A DNA stretch of 64,000 nt, from positions 620,001-684,000 of the forward strand of contig NZ_OY787464.1 of the NCBI RefSeq assembly GCF_963678845.1. Direction: 5' to 3'. Each line of letters opens with the position of its first letter. Within the stretch, counting starts at the first letter, position 1. Of the stretch, positions 45,554 through 55,004 are shown piece after piece. Under the pieces are notes generated by a model. It did not search any database and was not told the DNA's origin. It saw only the letters and a program-made list of their open reading frames with translations. The position numbers and the translations under genes are program-made. Source of the DNA: an uncultured Bacteroides sp. (lineage in GTDB: Bacteria; Bacteroidota; Bacteroidia; Bacteroidales; Bacteroidaceae).

Positions 45554-46389
45554 CGCCCGAGGTAAAGAAAGATGTTGTAGTAGAAATAATAGCGGATTAC
45601 GATATAAGCATCACTCGGGCATGCAGGTTAATGTCGATTCATCGTTCTTATTTCTATTATGTGGAAAAGAAGGATGATAATGAGGTTATTGATTCTATTA
45701 GAGAAGCCTCAGAGTTTGGCGATGGCTTCTGGAAAATTTATTCAAGGCTACGTCGAGATGGCAAAAAGTGGAATCATAAACGAGTGTATAGGGTTTATAA
45801 ACTGATGAGGTTTAATAAACGCTCAAAGCTAAAGAAGCGATTACCGACAAGAGTTAAGCAGTCTCTTGTGACCCCAAGTCTTCCCAATCAAACTTGGTCT
45901 ATGGACTTTGTAAGTGATAGTTTGGAATGCGGCCGTAAGTTTCGTGTATTTAATATATTGGATGATTTTGATCGTTCTGCTATAGCCCAAGAGATATCAA
46001 TCTCAATGCCTGCAGAGCGTGTTATAAGAGTATTGGAGAAGGTAATATGGCTTAAGGGAAAACCTGAAGCTATAAGATGTGATAATGGTCCTGAGTTTAT
46101 TTCAAACAAATTTCAGGATTGGTGCAAAGCTAATGATATAACAATTAAATATACCCAACCGGGATGTCCTACACAAAATAGCTATGTAGAGCGTTTTAAT
46201 GGTAGTTTTAGAAGAGGAGTATTAGATGCATATATCTTTAGAACTTTAACTGATGTTAGGGAAATAACGGAGAAATGGATGGAAGACTATAATGAGTGTC
46301 GTCCGCACCATTCATTGGGTGACATGTCACCCAATGAATACAGAAGAAAGTATGAAACAGATAATAAAATTATTAACCGAGCAGTCTAA
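45541..46389 (+). CDS. IS3-family transposase OrfB (expressed by -1 frameshift)
   Basis: This rve-type catalytic part is in the -1 frame relative to OrfA. The frame is open from the slippery site at 45541 (KKVITPEVKKDVVVEIIADY) to the stop, with a first ATG at 45631. The DDE residues lie in WSMDFVSD, IRCDNGPEF and SYVERFNGSFR, with exactly 35 residues between the second Asp and the Glu, the DD(35)E spacing of IS3 elements. A HTH_21-like segment precedes the catalytic core. It appears complete. Confidence 0.92.
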   Translation, partial: KKVITPEVKKDVVVEIIADYDISITRACRLMSIHRSYFYYVEKKDDNEVIDSIREASEFGDGFWKIYSRLRRDGKKWNHKRVYRVYKLMRFNKRSKLKKRLPTRVKQSLVTPSLPNQTWSMDFVSDSLECGRKFRVFNILDDFDRSAIAQEISISMPAERVIRVLEKVIWLKGKPEAIRCDNGPEFISNKFQDWCKANDITIKYTQPGCPTQNSYVERFNGSFRRGVLDAYIFRTLTDVREITEKWMEDYNECRPHHSLGDMSPNEYRRKYETDNKIINRAV

Positions 46390-46537
46390 TTAATCACCGT
46401 ACTAAAAAAGGGAAGCTGACAAGACAAACTGGAGTTTTGTTATACTCTGGCGGGAGATTTCTTAAATCATTAGGCAAACCTTCAGCTATCATTCAATAAT
46501 ATTTTTAATATATAAATCTAAGCTATTAAATTTTATC

Positions 46538-46545
46538 TATATTTG
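46538..46545 (+). promoter_or_regulatory. Candidate -7 element of the GH29-GH20 unit
   Basis: TATATTTG fits TAnnTTTG and lies 92 nt before the fucosidase start. A -33 box is not evident. Confidence 0.35.
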
Positions 46546-46637
46546 TAGCAATGAGAAAAGAGAGCATTTATCTAGGTAAATCCGCTATTTTAATTGTATT
46601 AGAATTATATTGATCCTGAAACCTTTTAAAAAATTAT

Positions 46638-48518
46638 ATGAAGAAATTAGTTTTAGCGGTAATAATGGGCTTGTTTACTTGCCTTCCCGGTCAGCTACTA
46701 AAAGCACAACCTGCCCCTTGCGGTCCGGTACCCGATCAGCGTCAGTTAAAATGGCAGGAAATGGAGATGTATGCCTTTATCCATTTCAGTATGAACACGT
46801 TCACGGATATGGAATGGGGATATGGCGACAAAGATCCTAAACTTTTTAATCCTACTCAGCTGGATTGCCGCCAATGGGCACGTATTTGCAAGGAGGCTGG
46901 TTTCAAGGGGATTATCCTCACTACTAAACACCACGACGGATTTTGTTTGTGGCCTTCCAAATACACCAACTATTCTGTAAAAGCTTCTCCATGGAAAAAT
47001 GGTAAGGGTGATGTGATTGCTGAACTCCGCAAGGCGTGTGATGAGTATGGACTGAAGCTCGGTCTTTATCTTTCTCCTTGGGATCGTAATAGTGCGGTTT
47101 ATGGCACTCCCGATTATATTACTTATTTCCGCAATCAGCTAAAGGAGATTCTGACTAATTACGGGGATATCTTCGAAATGTGGTTTGATGGTGCCAATGG
47201 TGGAACGGGTTATTACGGCGGAGCCAATGAGCAACGAACCATAGATCGCAAGACTTATTATGACTGGCCAAATACGTATAAGCTGGTTTATTCTCTTCAG
47301 CCAAACATCATGTTATTCAGTGATGCAGGACCCGACTGCCGCTGGTGCGGAACAGAAGAAGGCTGGGTGGGAGAAACAAACTGGAGCACACTGAGACGTG
47401 ATGAGGTGTGGCCGGGATGGCCCAACTATGAGCAACTTCGCAACGGACATGAAGATGGCAATTACTGGGTTCCGGCGGAAGTGAACACTTCCATTCGTCC
47501 GGGATGGTTCTACCATGCTTCGGAAGATTCAAAGGTTAAGACTCCTCAGCAACTGGTTGAACTGTATTATAACTCCATAGGGCGCAACGGTAATATGATT
47601 CTGAATCTGCCGGTAGATCGTCGCGGACTTGTGAATGAAATAGATGAGAAATCTTTGCTTGAATTTGCACGAATCATCAGAAAAGAACTAGCCAACGATC
47701 TTGCAAAAGGGAAAACGGTTACGGCATCTAATGTTCGTGAGAAGTCTAAAAATTATGCAGCACGCAATGTTGTTGACGGAGATAACAAGACTTACTGGGC
47801 TACCGATGACGGTGTGACCAATGCCACACTGACTCTCGACTTTAAGAAAAATACTACTTTCAACCGGGTTTTGTTGCGTGAGTACATTGCACTTGGTCAG
47901 CGTGTTAAGGCATTCACCGTTGAGGCTTATCAGAAGGGTAACTGGAAAGAAGTGGCCAAAGCAACAACCATTGGTAACAAACGCATATTGCGTATTCCAT
48001 CGACCACGGCTTCTAAAATTCGTATTCATATCACAGATTCGAAGGCTTGCCCTTTAATTTCTACATTGTCTGTTTACAATCCTCCGGTTGAAGCACCAGG
48101 CAAGGATAACGAAAAGGGTAAACTGAACGTTACTAAAGACTGGAAGATACTAAATGGCGATGCTTCTGCCTTTGCAGCTATTGATGGTAATCCTGCTACC
48201 GTGTATATTCAGCAAGGTAATCTGCCTCACGAATTGATCATCGATATGCAAAAAGACGCTCAGATTTCAGAGTTCACCTACACTCCGGATAAAAAAGTAG
48301 GAGCTAAAGGGGTTATCTTCAATTACAGATTTTCTGTTTCTGCCGACGGGAAGAATTGGGAAACGGTATCTGAGGGTGAGTTCTCGAACATAAAGAACAA
48401 TCCGATTCCTCAGACGAAGTATTTCCAGAAGAAAAAGGCACGCTTCGTGAAGCTTACAGCTTTAAGCAATACGGATGGAACACAAGAAGCCGGATATGCA
48501 GAGATAGAGGTGAAATAG
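46638..48518 (+). CDS. GH29 alpha-L-fucosidase with F5/8-type C domain
   Basis: This 626-residue secreted enzyme (signal 1-23, ending LLKAQ) releases L-fucose from glycans. Catalytic-domain motifs are MYAFIHFSMNTFTDMEWGYG, IILTTKHHDGFCLWPSKYTN and EMWFDGANGGTG, with nucleophile Asp184. The barrel ends near residue 345. It is followed by an F5/8-type C (discoidin-like) domain (about 360-480, KNYAARNVVDGDNKTYWATD) and a second beta domain (about 495-626). The presence of MWFDGANGG and the overall layout fit the GH29-B type, which acts on alpha-1,3/1,4-linked fucose. It is 44 nt upstream of the GH20 gene, so host-type or plant N-glycan processing is plausible. Confidence 0.92.
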   Translation: MKKLVLAVIMGLFTCLPGQLLKAQPAPCGPVPDQRQLKWQEMEMYAFIHFSMNTFTDMEWGYGDKDPKLFNPTQLDCRQWARICKEAGFKGIILTTKHHDGFCLWPSKYTNYSVKASPWKNGKGDVIAELRKACDEYGLKLGLYLSPWDRNSAVYGTPDYITYFRNQLKEILTNYGDIFEMWFDGANGGTGYYGGANEQRTIDRKTYYDWPNTYKLVYSLQPNIMLFSDAGPDCRWCGTEEGWVGETNWSTLRRDEVWPGWPNYEQLRNGHEDGNYWVPAEVNTSIRPGWFYHASEDSKVKTPQQLVELYYNSIGRNGNMILNLPVDRRGLVNEIDEKSLLEFARIIRKELANDLAKGKTVTASNVREKSKNYAARNVVDGDNKTYWATDDGVTNATLTLDFKKNTTFNRVLLREYIALGQRVKAFTVEAYQKGNWKEVAKATTIGNKRILRIPSTTASKIRIHITDSKACPLISTLSVYNPPVEAPGKDNEKGKLNVTKDWKILNGDASAFAAIDGNPATVYIQQGNLPHELIIDMQKDAQISEFTYTPDKKVGAKGVIFNYRFSVSADGKNWETVSEGEFSNIKNNPIPQTKYFQKKKARFVKLTALSNTDGTQEAGYAEIEVK

Positions 48519-48562
48519 TTCATTTGCAATACATTAAGAAAATACGAAAATTTGCAGAAGTT

Positions 48563-50821
48563 ATGCTAAATAAAAAAATAAGAACGTGCCTGCTGGTTGC
48601 GTTTGCCATAATTGGCATTCCAGCTATGGCAATAAACACTTTGTCCGTTGTACCCAAACCTCTTTCTCTGGAACAGGGAACAGGGGTATTTACCTTGAAA
48701 AGCGGGCAGGCAATAACTGTTACAGCAGCCAGTCTGCGCCCTGCTGCCGAATATTTGCAGCAGATAATAAGCGGTGCGGCAGGTTGTTCACTTAAAGTGA
48801 GCAATAAGAAAAGCAGCGAAATACAGATTTCTCTGGATAAATCTTTGCCTAAAACCGGTGCTTATCAGTTGAAGGTGAATGCAAAGAATATTCAGATTGT
48901 GGGTAAAGATTATCAGGGGGTGATAGCCGGAATAGCTACCCTGCGACAACTGTTGCAAGGACATACCATACCAGAAGTGAAGGTAGCGGACTCTCCTGCT
49001 TTTCCATGGAGAGGGTTTATGCTAGACTCTTCCCGCCACTTCTGGAGCAAGAGTGAAGTGAAAAGGATACTTGATTTGATGACTCTTTATAAGCTGAACA
49101 AGTTTCACTGGCATCTTACCGATGATCAGGGATGGCGCATTGAAATAAAGAAATATCCTTTGCTTACTGAAAAAGGTGCGTGGAGGCATTTCAACAAACA
49201 AGACCGCGATTGCCAGACATTCGAACAAAAATATGAGAATCCGGATTTCCACTTGCCGGGAGCAAAAATGCAGATTCAAGGAACAGATACTCTTTACGGT
49301 GGGTTTTATACTCAGAATGATATCCGCGAGGTAGTAGCTTATGCGGCACAACGGGGCATCGACGTTATTCCCGAAATAGATATGCCCGGTCATTTTATGG
49401 CTGCTATCAGCAATTATCCCGAACTGGCATGCACGGGTATGACAGGATGGGGAACCACGTTCTCCTCTCCTATTTGTCCGGGAAAAGATTCTTCTCTGGA
49501 GTTCTGCAAGAATGTGTATCGTGAGGTGATGCAGTTATTCCCTTATGAATACATTCATCTGGGTGCCGACGAAGTGGAGAAAACCAACTGGAAGAAGTGT
49601 CCCGACTGTCAGCACAGAATGAAGGAACTGGGACTTACTACTCCAGAGCAGCTGCAGGCATGGTTTGTTCACAGCATGGAAAAGTTCTTTAATGAGAATG
49701 GTCGCCGCATGATAGGTTGGGATGAAATTCTGGAAGGTGGTTTGTCGAAAACTGCAACAATTACCTGGTGGCGTACCTGGGCTCCTAAAGCTGTGCCGCA
49801 GGCTACTGCACAAGGTAATCAGGCTATTTTGTGTCCTAACGGTGCATTTTATCTGGATAACTGGGAAGACAAGAATTCAATGTCTACTCTTTATAACTAC
49901 AATCCTCTGCTCGAAGGGCTGTCTGACGCTCAAAAACAGAATATCATCGGAGCGCAATGTAATTTATGGACGGAATCAATACCAAGTATCAAAAGAGTGG
50001 AATATCTGTTGTTTCCCCGGTTGGTGGCCTTCAGTGAGATGGTTTGGCTACCTGCAGAGAAAAAGAACGAAAAAGATTTTCTGAACCGACTACCTGCACA
50101 GTTGAAATTACTGGAAGCTGAAAAGGTGAATTACCGTGTTCCCGATTTAGGTGGTTTTTACGAAACAAATGCGTTTATTTATAGTAAGACATTAAATCTG
50201 ACTTGCCTTAAACCAAATGTGGAGATTCACTACACTACCGATGGCAAGAACCCTACAAGAAGTTCTGCCATCTATAATGGTCCGATAACAATAGATCATT
50301 CCAGTGATTTCATTTTCCGTACTTTCCGTGCCGACGGAACTCCATCCGAAGCTGTAAAAGCGAAGTTTATCAGGATGGATTATTCACCGGCTACTCAGGC
50401 TACTATACAAGGTAACGGACTGAAAGCTACCTGGCACGAATATGTTGGGGAACGTTGCCGTGAAATAGAAGCTGCCCCCGTAAATGGAGAGTATCAGGTT
50501 TCCACTGTTGCTATCCCGAAAGAAGTAAGTGGTAATATTGGTCTGGTACTGACCGGTTATCTGGATGTTCCTGCAGATGGAATCTACACCTTTGCATTGC
50601 TATCGGACGATGGCAGCACGATGGAAGTTGACGGCCAACTGATTCTTGACAATGATGGAGGGCACTCTCCAAAAGAGATAACCTCGCAAATGGCATTGTC
50701 AAAAGGTCTGCATCCTGTAAAGATCCTCTATTTCGATCACAACGGCGGTACGCTTAAAATGAGTACTTACAACGATCAGGGCGATAAGATTGAATGGCCG
50801 GCTGAATGGCTGAAACATTAA
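48563..50821 (+). CDS. GH20 beta-N-acetylhexosaminidase with PA14 domain
   Basis: This 752-residue secreted exo-enzyme removes terminal GlcNAc or GalNAc. It has a signal peptide ending IPAMA, an N-terminal GH20b domain (about 25-140), the TIM barrel (WRGFMLDSSRHFWSKSEVKR, FHWHLTDDQGWRIEIKKYP) with the substrate-assisted catalytic pair Asp336-Glu337 (HLGADEVEK), a chitobiase-like beta domain (about 540-615) and a PA14-type C-terminal domain (about 620-750, FALLSDDGSTMEVDGQLILD). I start at ATG 48563 because the longer frame from TTG 48524 puts charged sequence before the signal peptide. It is co-transcribed with the fucosidase. Confidence 0.92.
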   Translation: MLNKKIRTCLLVAFAIIGIPAMAINTLSVVPKPLSLEQGTGVFTLKSGQAITVTAASLRPAAEYLQQIISGAAGCSLKVSNKKSSEIQISLDKSLPKTGAYQLKVNAKNIQIVGKDYQGVIAGIATLRQLLQGHTIPEVKVADSPAFPWRGFMLDSSRHFWSKSEVKRILDLMTLYKLNKFHWHLTDDQGWRIEIKKYPLLTEKGAWRHFNKQDRDCQTFEQKYENPDFHLPGAKMQIQGTDTLYGGFYTQNDIREVVAYAAQRGIDVIPEIDMPGHFMAAISNYPELACTGMTGWGTTFSSPICPGKDSSLEFCKNVYREVMQLFPYEYIHLGADEVEKTNWKKCPDCQHRMKELGLTTPEQLQAWFVHSMEKFFNENGRRMIGWDEILEGGLSKTATITWWRTWAPKAVPQATAQGNQAILCPNGAFYLDNWEDKNSMSTLYNYNPLLEGLSDAQKQNIIGAQCNLWTESIPSIKRVEYLLFPRLVAFSEMVWLPAEKKNEKDFLNRLPAQLKLLEAEKVNYRVPDLGGFYETNAFIYSKTLNLTCLKPNVEIHYTTDGKNPTRSSAIYNGPITIDHSSDFIFRTFRADGTPSEAVKAKFIRMDYSPATQATIQGNGLKATWHEYVGERCREIEAAPVNGEYQVSTVAIPKEVSGNIGLVLTGYLDVPADGIYTFALLSDDGSTMEVDGQLILDNDGGHSPKEITSQMALSKGLHPVKILYFDHNGGTLKMSTYNDQGDKIEWPAEWLKH

Positions 50822-50843
50822 GATTGATAATTAGTAATGAGAA

Positions 50844-50870
50844 CTCCGGTAATAACACAAATTACCGGAG
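50844..50870 (+). terminator. Terminator after GH20
   Basis: A perfect 10-bp stem CTCCGGTAAT/ATTACCGGAG with a 7-nt loop is followed by CTTCTTATTT. It lies 22 nt after the GH20 stop. Confidence 0.75.
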
Positions 50871-50990
50871 CTTCTTATTTATAGACGTTTACATTTAAAA
50901 ATAATCATATTTCTGGCAAATCATTTGCATATGTCACAAAATTTAGAGAACATTGCATCAATTTGTATATAACTGAAACACATAAAATAA

Positions 50991-52193
50991 ATGTCATACA
51001 CTCTAATGTTATTAAGAAGAACACTAATTGCCAGTATAATAATACTTTGCGCCAATAGTTTACTTGCACAAACAAATGTTCAGGATCAAAAGTTTCCCTC
51101 TATCAGTTTAAATCCCTTCTCCGACAGTTCAAGGCACTGGTACGGAATACGCGATGATCACAATATAATCAATCCATCGTTCAACCAGCCTAAGTACAAA
51201 GAATCTGAGATCACCAATATTGCAGATAATATACTTCTTTATCAACGAGATAATGGCGGATGGCCTAAGAATTATGATGTGCAGGCAATACTTACTCCTC
51301 AGCAGGCCGATAGTCTGATAAAGACTAAAGGTATGGTTCATACCACTTTCGACAACTCCACAACTTATACTCACGTTGACTATTTGGCTCAGGTATATAC
51401 AATCACTCATATTGAGAAGTATAAAAATGCTTGTAAAAAAGGAATCAGATTTATTATTTCTGCTCAATATCCAAATGGAGGATGGCCGCAGTACTATCCT
51501 CTGGAAAAAGGATATAGCAGACACATCACGTTCAATGATGGAGCGTATATCGGAGTTATGGAGGTATTGAGAAAGATAGTCAATAACGATGCAAACTACT
51601 CTTTTATTGATAATAAGTTACGGAAGGAAATTGAGGTTGCTTACCAAAAAGGTATTGATTGCATTCTGAAAACACAGATAGTTGATAAAGGAAGACTTAC
51701 CGTATGGTGCCAGCAACATGATGAAGTAACTTTAAAGCCAGCATGGGCAAGAGCATTTGAACCGCCATGCATTTGCAACGGAGAAAGTGTAGGTATTGTC
51801 TTGTTTCTGATGGATATAAAAAATCCGGATCAGAAAATTATCAATTCTGTGCAATCTGCGGTAAAATGGTTTCAGGAATCCAAGATTCTGAATACCCGGG
51901 TAGAAACAATAAAGGCAGCTCCTGAGAAATCTAATTGGAGAACAAGCACCACCGACAGAGTTGTTGTCATTGACTCATTGGCTCCTCCTATCTGGACCCG
52001 CTACTATGAACAGGAAACAGACAGACCTATGTTTAGTGACAGAAATAGTAAGATTCTCTATTCATTATCTGAGGTGAGCCGTGAAAGACGTAGCGGTTAT
52101 GGATGGTACACTTATGCTCCACAGGACGTGCTGAAAAAATATCCTAAATGGCAGAAGAAATGGGCATCAAATGAAAATATATTAGAGAAATAG
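50991..52193 (+). CDS. PL10 pectate lyase (polygalacturonate lyase)
   Basis: This 400-residue secreted lyase (hydrophobic signal about 8-26, ending LLAQ) belongs to PL10 and cleaves polygalacturonate by beta-elimination. Family motifs are YQRDNGGWPKNYD, GMVHTTFDNSTTYTHVDYLA, AQYPNGGWPQYYPL, RHITFNDGAYIGVMEVLRKI and LTVWCQQHDEVTLKPAWARA. An alpha/alpha toroid fold is expected. The internal Met6 or Met4 are possible starts. No other pectin gene is nearby and a terminator separates it from GH20, so it appears to be a stand-alone gene with its own promoter. Confidence 0.9.
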   Translation: MSYTLMLLRRTLIASIIILCANSLLAQTNVQDQKFPSISLNPFSDSSRHWYGIRDDHNIINPSFNQPKYKESEITNIADNILLYQRDNGGWPKNYDVQAILTPQQADSLIKTKGMVHTTFDNSTTYTHVDYLAQVYTITHIEKYKNACKKGIRFIISAQYPNGGWPQYYPLEKGYSRHITFNDGAYIGVMEVLRKIVNNDANYSFIDNKLRKEIEVAYQKGIDCILKTQIVDKGRLTVWCQQHDEVTLKPAWARAFEPPCICNGESVGIVLFLMDIKNPDQKIINSVQSAVKWFQESKILNTRVETIKAAPEKSNWRTSTTDRVVVIDSLAPPIWTRYYEQETDRPMFSDRNSKILYSLSEVSRERRSGYGWYTYAPQDVLKKYPKWQKKWASNENILEK

Positions 52194-52218
52194 GACTAAA
52201 AAGAGCTCTGATAAAAGT

Positions 52219-52261
52219 AAAAATGCATTGCTAATCGATTGAGATTGAGCAATGCATTTTT
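52219..52261 (+). terminator. Terminator after PL10
   Basis: A perfect 14-bp stem (AAAAATGCATTGCT and its complement) with a 15-nt loop ends in a T run on the plus strand and in an equivalent T run on the minus strand. It may therefore serve the convergent PhzF gene as well. Confidence 0.8.
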
Positions 52262-52396
52262 GCTTTAAAACTTATTTTTTTACAGATTAAAGAAATTCTT
52301 TATTCCCTAAAAATCCATCTAAGAGCATAAGCTGTAACAAAAAAGACCGGAATAGTACTTGGAATCCATGTAAATAGAAATTATAACATTAATCTT

Positions 52397-53299
52397 CTAA
52401 ACTGTAATTTCTGTCTTAAAAACAACTACGGCATCTCCTTTTATCTGAACCAAAATTGGTTTATTATCTTCAATCGTAACGCGGACAGAAACAACTCCAA
52501 GCCTGTTTATTGCTTCTCCCTGACGACCATTAAATTCAAAACAATCATCTGCGGTTTCGATTATTTTATTTTGAATCAGATATCCTCCCAACGGACCATT
52601 TGCATTACCAGTCACCGGATCTTCATTTATTCCAATGGCAGGAGCAAACATTCTTCCATAAGTTAACACATTCTTGTCATCTGAATCAAAGGTAAATACA
52701 AAGTATCCATTGCATTTTATATCTACACTCAGATTTGCCAATTCATTATAATCGGGCTTTAATTGATTTAGCTTTTGCCGACTGTTTATTGCAATCATGA
52801 CCTTTGAATGCCCGGTTGACGCTATCTGAATTGGGCAATTCTTGTTTAAATCATTGTCTTCAAGTCCTAACGCTTTAACCATTCTTTCAGATGTAGCCTC
52901 ATCAAAGGTTTTGCTAAGACTAAACTCTCCCTGAGTCATTATTATCTGGTAATCATCCTTATTCTTTATTATTTCAAAAGGGAGAATGCCTACATTGGTT
53001 TTAATCTTTAGTACACACGATTCTAAATTTTCCTCCAGTGCTTTTGCATACATTGCTGCAATTGTAGCGTGACCGCAAATAGGCACTTCGTTTGTAGGAG
53101 TAAAGTATCGTATTATTCCATCATAATCTGTACTGTCCGACTGAGAAAGGAATGCTGTTTCTGAATTATTTAGTTCCCGCGCAATCATTTGCATCTGACT
53201 GTCATTCAACCCATCAGCGTTAACAACTACTCCGGCCGGATTGCCTTTAAACTTTTCTTTTGTAAAAGAATCAATCTGATATACTATTAACTTTTTCAT
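52397..53299 (-). CDS. PhzF-family isomerase-like protein
   Basis: This 300-residue protein has the paired hot-dog-like halves of the PhzF/diaminopimelate-epimerase fold. The N-terminal QIDSFTKEKFKGNPAGVVV, catalytic-Glu region NNSETAFLS, PICGHATIAA motif and GNANGPLGGYL near the C-terminus are all typical. Members isomerise or epimerise small acids; the substrate here is unknown, and there are no phenazine genes nearby. It is transcribed alone, about 220 bp downstream of the nitroreductase gene. Confidence 0.9.
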   Translation of the reverse strand: MKKLIVYQIDSFTKEKFKGNPAGVVVNADGLNDSQMQMIARELNNSETAFLSQSDSTDYDGIIRYFTPTNEVPICGHATIAAMYAKALEENLESCVLKIKTNVGILPFEIIKNKDDYQIIMTQGEFSLSKTFDEATSERMVKALGLEDNDLNKNCPIQIASTGHSKVMIAINSRQKLNQLKPDYNELANLSVDIKCNGYFVFTFDSDDKNVLTYGRMFAPAIGINEDPVTGNANGPLGGYLIQNKIIETADDCFEFNGRQGEAINRLGVVSVRVTIEDNKPILVQIKGDAVVVFKTEITV

Positions 53300-53522
53300 T
53301 CTGATAATTTTATTGTAACTTTTTCATTGATTATAGCTTGCTACCATTGCATTTTCTTCAATAATACAGTATCCCACCAAGTTAAAAACATCTGAGGTAT
53401 ATTTGCAAAAATAGCTTTATCTCTATTTTCTGCAAAGGTCTAAAAGTTTTTGCAAAAAAGAGGAATAAAGCTATTTAAAATTAGAGCAAGAATGAAATAT
53501 CTAAATGATCTTTCTCAAACAA

Positions 53523-54155
53523 TTAATAATTGATAACAAACTTATCTTTAGGGTTCCTTACTTTCTTCATACTAACAAGCCAATCGTTCTCTGTGTCACG
53601 ATAACCTAAAGGAAGTAATAAAACACTTTTCAAGCCTTTTGATTTTAGATCAAGCAATTCATCTAATTCCTGACCTACAAATCCTTCCATTGGTGTGCAA
53701 TCCACTTTCAATTCAGCAGCCTCAGCTATGGATAACCCCAAACCAATATAAGCTTGTCTTGCTGTGTGCACAAAATTTTCTTCAGCTGTTTGTGATAAAT
53801 AAAGAGCTCTCAGTTTATCTGTATATGACTTAAAACGTCCTCTTGGTAAACCTCTTTCGTCTGTAGTATAATCGTATATTTTATTTATACGTTCTTCTGT
53901 GTAACGGTCCCAAGCTGCAAATACCAGCAAATGAGAGCAATCGGCAACAATTTGTTGATCCATTGCAATTGGTACTATCTTATCTTTTAGTTCCTGATTA
54001 GTTATTACTATCACTCTGAATTGCTGTAATCCTGAAGATGTAGGTGCCATACGGGCTGCTTCTATTATTTTATCAACATCTTCTTGTGCTACCTTCCTGG
54101 TAGTATCATACTTCTTAGTGGCATATCGCCATTGTAAATTTTCTAATAATGACAT
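53523..54155 (-). CDS. NAD(P)H-dependent nitroreductase-family oxidoreductase
   Basis: This 210-residue FMN enzyme resembles NfsB/YfkO-type nitroreductases. It has WRYATKKYDTTRKV at the N-terminus, the FMN-binding EAARMAPTSSGLQQFRVIV segment, and conserved DCTPMEGFVGQELDELLDL and LLLPLGYRDTENDW. It reduces quinones, nitro compounds or flavins in the cytoplasm. It lies 17 nt downstream of the DUF1304 gene and is probably co-transcribed with it. Confidence 0.92.
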   Translation of the reverse strand: MSLLENLQWRYATKKYDTTRKVAQEDVDKIIEAARMAPTSSGLQQFRVIVITNQELKDKIVPIAMDQQIVADCSHLLVFAAWDRYTEERINKIYDYTTDERGLPRGRFKSYTDKLRALYLSQTAEENFVHTARQAYIGLGLSIAEAAELKVDCTPMEGFVGQELDELLDLKSKGLKSVLLLPLGYRDTENDWLVSMKKVRNPKDKFVINY

Positions 54156-54172
54156 ATTTCTACTTTTTTATT

Positions 54173-54538
54173 TTATGATAACAAGACAAATATTATTGCA
54201 AAAACTGCTGGTAATGCCTGAATAAAAAATATTTTCCGGGAAGAGGTTATTGCCCCATATAAACCGGCAATCAGTACACAACCTAAGAAAAACAACTGCA
54301 CATTAACTGACCAACTCCGATCTGAAATAAAGAAAGACCAGAATAACCCTGCAGACAAAAAGCCATTATACAAACCTTGATTGGAAGCTAACTTCTTTGT
54401 AGGCTGGAATAACTCTTCAGGTATTGTTTTAAACACTCTTTTGCCAACCGTATCCCAAGCAAACATTTCTATCCAAAGAATCAACAAATGTTCCAAAGCA
54501 ATTAATACGACCAATATTTGAGCAGTTAGAGTTATCAC
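54173..54538 (-). CDS. DUF1304 small membrane protein
   Basis: This 121-residue protein has four hydrophobic helices (about 3-25, 58-73, 78-97, 103-120) and the DUF1304 pattern (ALEHLLILWIEMFAWDTVGK then FKTIPEE, NQGLYNGFLSAGLFWSF). Its function is unknown. DUF1304 genes often sit next to redox enzymes, as here with the nitroreductase 17 nt downstream. Confidence 0.85.
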   Translation of the reverse strand: MITLTAQILVVLIALEHLLILWIEMFAWDTVGKRVFKTIPEELFQPTKKLASNQGLYNGFLSAGLFWSFFISDRSWSVNVQLFFLGCVLIAGLYGAITSSRKIFFIQALPAVFAIIFVLLS

Positions 54539-55004
54539 ATTTCTATGGTTTTACTTATTACAGTTATTGTTTAAATACTATATAATTAAATATGCATACA
54601 TTTGTTCAATATTTTAAGAACTATTTCTTTTAATTATAGTAGTTCATCTCAATAGCAGCAATAAACTGCTAAGAAATTTTATATTTTCAATGTCTGAATC
54701 AGCATTTATTCAATCCTCACAATTAACAATTGCACAAATATAGCAACAAATTAAATTGCACACAATTTAATTTGCAATTATTAGCAAATAAAATAACATT
54801 ACTGAAGGAATATAATGGAAATAGAACGAAAAATTATTGGTGAATAATTAAAATTCATTCACCAATAAATATATAATTCGCCTATAAATTTAAGACCAAG
54901 GCTAATAAATTCAAAGACAATAAAAATACCTGCCAGATAAAAAGCGAAAGGTATAAAAACATAAATAATTTGAAGTGACAATAAATCACTAAGAAAAAAC
55001 ATTA
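54539..55004. other. AT-rich intergenic region with hairpin
   Basis: These 466 bp hold no credible gene. A 12-bp perfect hairpin (54834-54845 with 54857-54868, TTATTGGTGAAT arm) lies about 135 nt past the downstream nitroreductase stop and may be its terminator. The promoter of the DUF1304-nitroreductase pair should lie at 54540-54750 but no clear box is seen. Confidence 0.5.

Larger units (their letters stand above)
45214..46422 (+). mobile_element. Intact IS3-family insertion sequence
   Basis: This 1209-bp element has imperfect terminal inverted repeats: TGTGTGCTTCCCTTT at the left and the complement of TGTCAGCTTCCCTTT at the right. A 4-bp direct repeat AGAC flanks it (45210-45213 and 46423-46426), as expected for target duplication. 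It carries overlapping orfA and orfB with a frameshift signal. The 4-bp duplication and orfA sequence suggest the IS407 group; the group name is tentative. All parts look intact, so it may still be active. Confidence 0.88.

Noticed and set aside
48524..48562. TTG start 13 codons upstream for the GH20 gene
   Set aside because: It would place charged residues ahead of the signal peptide; the ATG at 48563 gives a normal signal.
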